Of a stretch of DNA of 38,988 nucleotides, positions 32,770-38,988 are shown piece by piece. The position numbers and the translations under genes are program-made. Origin of the DNA: Thiocapsa sp. KS1 (lineage in GTDB: Bacteria; Pseudomonadota; Gammaproteobacteria; Chromatiales; Chromatiaceae); NCBI RefSeq assembly GCF_001499735.1, contig NZ_LN848257.1:4297084-4336071 (forward strand). The letters are read 5' to 3'. Numbering within the stretch: the stretch's first letter is position 1; each line of letters starts with the position of its first letter. Under the pieces are notes generated by a model. The model did not search any database. It was not told the DNA's origin and worked only from the letters and a program-made list of their open reading frames with translations.

Positions 32770-35762
32770 CCGCACTTCATGAAAAGCTGCGGGAGTACGG
32801 CGCGCCAGAGCGGGACTGCATCGATCTGCGGGTCCAAACGGATACACGCTTACTTCGGTACGCGGATCTGATCCGCGACGCGCAACGGCCCCTGGTCGAT
32901 GGGCTGGTGGAGCTGCAATCCCTCGCCCTGCTCTATGTCATCGACCAGGCAGGTTTGGGCGGTCGGGACCGGACGGACATCGGCAGCTTGCGCCGAACTC
33001 TCGCTATGCGCGGCGATCCGGCCTGGCTGGGTGTGTTGCGTCCCGGTCGGATGGACATCTACGCCACCGACCTAGAACCCGACCCCGACACGGCACCTAA
33101 GACCTATTCGCTGGATTCAGGCGATGCGCGCGGTGTATTGCCCCGACTGGCCCAAGGCGAAGATCTGGCGCCGCCCGGCAGCCTGCTGCTGCGGGAAGTG
33201 CTGTTGGGACTGATGACGGATGCCGCTCAGGAGCTGAAGCGGTACGGCCTCTCCACCGATGAAGTCATCGCCTTGACCGGGCGGGCGCTGTTCTTCCGCT
33301 ACCTGATCGGTCGCGGGATCATCGGAGCAGAGCACCGGCGCGCCATTGCGCCGTTGGCGCTGTCGCTCGCCGAGTGCTTCAGCACCGCCGCGAACCTAGC
33401 GGAGACCAACCGCTGGCTGGATGAAACCTTCAACGGTGACCTGTTACGCCTGCCGGATCAGGATTACCCGGCCTATTTCGCCCGGCTGATCCAGGACCGC
33501 GGCGAGCGGGTCACGCGCCCGCTCGCGGCCATCCTGGAGCTGGACAAGCCGGTCGCACCCGGGGTGTCGCAACGGCGGTTGGCTTGGTGGGACCTGGATT
33601 TCAACCATCTGCCCATCGGTCTGCTCAGCGAGACCTACGAACGGCTGATGGAACAGCTCGATCAAGAGGCCCGGCGGGATACCAGCGTCTATTACACCCC
33701 TGCCCATATCGCCGACTACATGGTGCAGGAGGCCCTGCACGAGCACCCGGCCGGCGCAGCGGCCCGGGTGCTGGACCCGGCCTGCGGTGCCGGCGTGTTC
33801 CTGGTGGCCTGTTTCCGCAAGCTCGCCGAAATGCGCTTTCAGGAGACCGGTCAGCGTCCCACGCGAGACGACCTGCGCGGGATCCTCAACATTCAACTGA
33901 CGGGGTTCGACACCAACGCGCACGCCCGCACCCTCGCGGGCCTAGCCCTCTACCTGACGGCCCTGGATCTGGACCCGGATCCCACACCGGTCGAGGCGCT
34001 CAGGTTCGGCAAGCTGGAAGGGCGAGTGTTGATCGACGTGGCCGATCCGGGCAGCGACCCCGCCGTCATCGTACCCATGGTCGGTAGCCTGGGAGACCAT
34101 GTGTCCGAGACATTCCGGGGTGCATTCGACCTGGTCATCGGCAACCCGCCCTGGACCAGTCTTAAACCCCGATACGCCTCCATTGACGATCACTTCACCC
34201 TGCGTTGTCGGGCCATTGCCGAACAGCGCGGGCTTGGGGAAATTGCCCGCACTTATACGAATCCCGACAAAGTCCCCGACCTGCCGTTCGTCTGGGGGGC
34301 CATGGAGTGGGCGAGACCGGACGGGCGGATTGCCCTCGCCTTACATGGCCGTTGGCTGTTCAAGATGACAGGTCCAGGATTCGCCGCTCGTAGCGCTGTA
34401 TTCCGCTCGCTCGCCGTCACCGGTGTCCTCAATGGTACATCCCTTCAGGGCACCAAGGTTTGGCCCAACATGAACCAGCCCTTCTGCCTGCTCTTTGCCG
34501 ACAATCGGCTGCCGACCGAGGACGATCGTTTTGTGCTGGTCAGCCCAGAGTGGGAAAGCCGGCTGAACGACAAGGGACGCATGCGTATCGACGCCTGCGA
34601 CGCGGTGCCGGTGAGTCTCGATTTGGTAACCCGGCAACCCGCTGCGCTCAAGACGCTGTATCTCGGAACAGCCTTGGATGTCGCCATCCTGGAGCGTATC
34701 CAGGCCAAGACGCCATCCACGATCGCGGCCTACTGGGACGAGCAGCAGGGGCTGACTTCCGGTCAGGGATTTCGCGTGGCGGATCGTTCGGGAGACGATG
34801 CCTTTTTGCGCGGGTTGCCGACCCTTGAAGCAGGCTATTCCAAGCACCCGTTCCGCGTGCTGGATCATGTCCTTGAGCCCTATCGGCCGCGGGGTCTGCA
34901 TCGACCTCGGGATCCGGAGATATACAAGGCCCCTCTTCTACTGATCAGGGAGGGCAGCCGTGCTGAAAGAGAACGTGGGCGTGCCTTGGTGAGCACCGGA
35001 GATGTGGCCTACTGCGAGTCGTACTACGGCTTCTCCGCTGCACGACATCCGGAGGGGGGATTCCTCGTCCGTTATCTCTTGGTATTGGTCCACAGCCTGC
35101 TTTTCGAATACGTAACCCTGATGTCCAGCGGAAAATTCGGTATTGAGCGCAGGGCATTCCAGTTGCTGGACGTCGCGCAGTTCCCCTTGGTCGTCCCCGA
35201 GTCGCTCAACCGCGAGCAGCGTCGGGCCATCGATGCGTGCGCCGATGCCCTGTTGGCGGACGAACCCGACTGGCCCGAATTGGACCGTACCGTCGCCGGT
35301 CTTTATGGCCTGTCTGGGCGCGATCAGCAGACCATAGCCGACACCGTTGCGACCCACGCCCCTTTTGCCCGCGTGAGGAAGCGTGCTGCGGAACCGGCCA
35401 CGTCGCCGGAGAAGGAGATCTTTCGCGCCCGGCTGGAGACCGAGCTAGGCAGCGTCCTGGCGGCCAGGGGTCACCGGGTGCGGGTCGATCTGCTCGATCC
35501 CATCTATAAAAGCCTGCCTTGGGGCCTCTTCGGCGTATCCGTGGATGGCCGGCTCCTGCCCCCCGACCTGCCAGCCCGCTGGATCGAGGCCGCCGACGAT
35601 CTGGCGGCCAGTCGTATCACGCTGCTGGATGCCCGTGAGCCCTGCCTGGTCGTGGGTCTGCTGGATCGCTACCGCCACTGGACTCAGACTCAAGCTCGGC
35701 TGTTGGCCTCGGATCTCCTTTGGCAGTACGGCGCTGTTCTGGAGGGGCGTGCCCAGCTATGA
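32766..35762 (+). CDS. Eco57I-like N6-adenine DNA methyltransferase
   Basis: 998 residues. Residues 1-300 are an alpha-rich domain of unknown function. The methyltransferase core follows: VYYTPAHIADYMV, motif I D337-P-A-C-G-A-G (SAM binding) and motif IV N460-P-P-W (adenine N6 target). This gives the order and spacing of Eco57I/type IIG-type enzymes. The region from about 620 to 998 probably contains target recognition, with a KFGIERRAFQLLDVAQFPLVVPE segment common in such proteins. I see no PD-(D/E)XK motif at the N-terminus, so cleavage may rest with the next gene, which overlaps by four bases. It could be the modification part of a restriction system or a BREX/PglX-like methylase. Confidence 0.85.
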   Translation: MTALHEKLREYGAPERDCIDLRVQTDTRLLRYADLIRDAQRPLVDGLVELQSLALLYVIDQAGLGGRDRTDIGSLRRTLAMRGDPAWLGVLRPGRMDIYATDLEPDPDTAPKTYSLDSGDARGVLPRLAQGEDLAPPGSLLLREVLLGLMTDAAQELKRYGLSTDEVIALTGRALFFRYLIGRGIIGAEHRRAIAPLALSLAECFSTAANLAETNRWLDETFNGDLLRLPDQDYPAYFARLIQDRGERVTRPLAAILELDKPVAPGVSQRRLAWWDLDFNHLPIGLLSETYERLMEQLDQEARRDTSVYYTPAHIADYMVQEALHEHPAGAAARVLDPACGAGVFLVACFRKLAEMRFQETGQRPTRDDLRGILNIQLTGFDTNAHARTLAGLALYLTALDLDPDPTPVEALRFGKLEGRVLIDVADPGSDPAVIVPMVGSLGDHVSETFRGAFDLVIGNPPWTSLKPRYASIDDHFTLRCRAIAEQRGLGEIARTYTNPDKVPDLPFVWGAMEWARPDGRIALALHGRWLFKMTGPGFAARSAVFRSLAVTGVLNGTSLQGTKVWPNMNQPFCLLFADNRLPTEDDRFVLVSPEWESRLNDKGRMRIDACDAVPVSLDLVTRQPAALKTLYLGTALDVAILERIQAKTPSTIAAYWDEQQGLTSGQGFRVADRSGDDAFLRGLPTLEAGYSKHPFRVLDHVLEPYRPRGLHRPRDPEIYKAPLLLIREGSRAERERGRALVSTGDVAYCESYYGFSAARHPEGGFLVRYLLVLVHSLLFEYVTLMSSGKFGIERRAFQLLDVAQFPLVVPESLNREQRRAIDACADALLADEPDWPELDRTVAGLYGLSGRDQQTIADTVATHAPFARVRKRAAEPATSPEKEIFRARLETELGSVLAARGHRVRVDLLDPIYKSLPWGLFGVSVDGRLLPPDLPARWIEAADDLAASRITLLDAREPCLVVGLLDRYRHWTQTQARLLASDLLWQYGAVLEGRAQL

Positions 35763-36517
35763 GTGGCCTGATGACAGGGAGGTGGCAAAGGCCCGGACTC
35801 CAAGATCGAATCAACCCTGTCCCCAACTCTCTGATGGTCGTGGTTGAAAATGCCCTGAGCTACGCCTGGCGGGTCTTGCTGTGCGATGTGGCTGACGGAA
35901 AATTCTCCCTGTGCTCGGCCAAGGAGGACGAGATCACCGAGCAGATTCAGGTCATCTTGGGCGAGCTGCACGCGGCGGAGCCCGAGCCAGTGGAGGGCTT
36001 TTCGCAGCTAAGCCTTGGCCGCGACGGCAAGGTGCGCAGCTACGATGGCCGGCGCTTGGACCTGCAACCCGATCTAACCTTCTACCCCTTGCGCGGAAAC
36101 ATCCCGACGACCAATACGATCTTCGCGGGGATATTCATCGAATGTAAGCCCGTCGATTCAAACCACCCGGTCAGTGGTGCCTATTGCAGGGAGGGCTTGG
36201 CCCGTTTCATCCGGGGTGACTACGCCTGGGCGGTTGATCGCGCCCTCATGGTGGCCTATGTCCGCAATCGATGCTGGCTTCCGAGCGGATTGTTGGCCTG
36301 CATCAAGGGAGCGGCGGCGCACGAATACGGGTTCTCGGGGACAATCGAAGAAGCGCCGAAAACCTGCATAGGCGATAAGGTGTTCCGATCTGTCCACAGT
36401 CGTTCGTTCCCGCTTTCCGGGCGACCGGTCGAGCCGATCGCGCTGGATCACCTATGGCTTTATCCATCTTGTCCGTGCGAAAACAGGCGGTGCCGGGGTA
36501 CTGGCGCTGGGGCGTGA
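35759..36517 (+). CDS. PD-(D/E)XK nuclease-like protein
   Basis: 252 residues from the ATG that overlaps the methyltransferase stop by four bases. The core has the spacing of a PD-(D/E)XK nuclease: D105 in LQPDLTFYPL, then E128-C-K130 in IFAGIFIECKPV, with a following helix REGLARFIRGDYAWAV. An acidic residue upstream (E30 or E57) could complete the site. The C-terminal HLWLYP is also common in such proteins. The last 12 or so residues are Cys/Arg/Gly-rich and may be non-native read-through into decayed DNA. With the methyltransferase it would form a restriction pair. The nuclease call is from motifs only. Confidence 0.65.
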   Translation: MSGLMTGRWQRPGLQDRINPVPNSLMVVVENALSYAWRVLLCDVADGKFSLCSAKEDEITEQIQVILGELHAAEPEPVEGFSQLSLGRDGKVRSYDGRRLDLQPDLTFYPLRGNIPTTNTIFAGIFIECKPVDSNHPVSGAYCREGLARFIRGDYAWAVDRALMVAYVRNRCWLPSGLLACIKGAAAHEYGFSGTIEEAPKTCIGDKVFRSVHSRSFPLSGRPVEPIALDHLWLYPSCPCENRRCRGTGAGA

Positions 36518-36612
36518 CGCCGAGGCTGGCAACAGCGGGGTTTAGGGTCGCAGAGGGGCTTGGCACGGGGCTTAGGGTCTTGTTATCCATCATTTTCTGC
36601 GATCACACAAAT

Positions 36613-36644
36613 GGGGAAGTACCACGGTTGCCGCCCCAGTTCCC
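36613..36644. repeat. 32-base repeat, copy 1
   Basis: It begins ggggaagtaccacggttgcc and matches copy 2 (36906-36937) at 26 of 32 positions by direct comparison. Repeats with this ggggacgtaccacggtt core are, from memory, common at the ends of REP-associated transposase units. Confidence 0.6.
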
Positions 36645-36824
36645 TGCGGCAAACGGGATCAAGTCTTGCCTTTTGCGTCATGCGAGCTGGGCGTGCGACG
36701 CGGCTCGTCCCATCGGAATTGCGTCCTTAGCGCCGGCCGTCGGCCAAGCCGGTGGCCGAATAAGCCACGCTTTGCCCGGACCGGAACGAGGCGGTTGCGG
36801 CTACCGAGCGGCGACGCCACGTTG

Positions 36825-36890
36825 AAGCAGATCGGTGATTACTGCGGGCTCCCCTACGCGCGGATCAGCCGGATGGCTCGCGGACAACCG
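36825..36890 (+). pseudogene. Remnant of a REP-associated transposase C-terminal HTH
   Basis: The translated segment DATLKQIGDYCGLPYARISRM resembles the DnaA-like helix-turn-helix found at the C-terminus of many REP-associated tyrosine transposases (typically ...IGDYFGLHYSRVSRI...). The catalytic domain is missing and the frame continues into unrelated sequence, so the gene is a fragment. The identification is from memory of the family. Confidence 0.45.
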
Positions 36891-36911
36891 GGGACGCGGA
36901 CAACCGGGGAC
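36880..36911. repeat. Perfect 16-base tandem duplication
   Basis: The unit gcggacaaccggggac occurs twice without a gap. The second copy runs into copy 2 of the 32-base repeat. It probably arose by slippage or element decay. Confidence 0.8.
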
Positions 36912-36937
36912 GTACCACGGTTACCTCCATGGTTCCC
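36906..36937. repeat. 32-base repeat, copy 2
   Basis: It begins ggggacgtaccacggttacc and matches copy 1 (36613-36644) at 26 of 32 positions in the same orientation. The two copies flank the transposase-like remnant, as expected for element ends in a decayed unit. Confidence 0.6.
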
Positions 36938-37006
36938 CAATGTCCCGAGACCTCGCCGCAGCCGGCGAGATGCCGTCCTGCAGTCCACTCCCGCCGGCGT
37001 TACTGA

Positions 37007-38988
<1,982 letters not shown>

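Noticed and set aside
36536-36579. Two 14-base repeats 30 bases apart, considered as a CRISPR-like array
   Set aside because: Only two short copies, no further units and no cas genes; better explained by element decay.

Overview
The window is about 39 kb of GC-rich DNA with long, tightly packed genes. It looks like a chromosome of a gammaproteobacterial purple sulfur bacterium (Chromatiaceae-like, for example Thiocapsa or Allochromatium relatives). The main reason is a complete soeABC-type operon for cytoplasmic sulfite oxidation. A bd-type quinol oxidase under an FNR-like regulator, hypF and katG fit an organism that moves between anoxic and oxic conditions. The genus is inferred from gene content and was not tested. 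No rRNA, tRNA or CRISPR array was seen.

Left part (1-4.0 kb, minus strand): an FNR-like regulator, a DUF6858-like protein, a NifX/NafY-like protein with a histidine-rich tail, then cydA and the start of cydB, which runs off the left edge. Next (4.2-8.9 kb, plus strand): the ABC-F ATPase uup, an unrecognised P-loop protein, a MetA-type homoserine acyltransferase and a small hypothetical gene. Then soeA-soeB-soeC (9.2-14.0 kb).

Middle (14.0-18.2 kb): corA and, further upstream on the minus strand, a partner-switching set. This set is a STAS anti-anti-sigma factor, an anti-sigma ATPase/kinase, and a PP2C/SpoIIE phosphatase with a degenerate cyclic-nucleotide-binding domain. A small predicted exported protein lies at 17.9 kb.

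The most striking region is 18.3-29.7 kb. A FadL-type outer-membrane fatty-acid transporter (minus strand) lies back to back with a plus-strand cluster of four genes. These encode a class-I-phosphodiesterase-like HD protein, a CRP-like regulator with an intact cyclic-nucleotide phosphate-binding motif, a 962-residue fusion of a catalase-related domain to a lipoxygenase, and a 1769-residue Ser/Thr-kinase/AAA-ATPase/GAF/class III nucleotide cyclase. The fusion and cyclase genes overlap by 4 bases. Read together, the locus suggests that fatty-acid uptake, oxylipin formation and cyclic-nucleotide signalling are linked. Several diagnostic residues are unusual: the lipoxygenase ends in Thr, the catalase-like proximal Tyr is uncertain, and the cyclase base-selecting residues are replaced. 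hypF follows one base after the cyclase stop codon.

Right part (32.1-39 kb): a three-gene, ATGA-overlapping module (MerR-like regulator, Eco57I-like N6-adenine methyltransferase, PD-(D/E)XK nuclease-like protein) looks like an accessory restriction or defence cassette. It is followed by about 0.8 kb of non-coding, repeat-bearing DNA that holds what looks like the decayed end of a REP-associated transposase. katG runs off the right edge.
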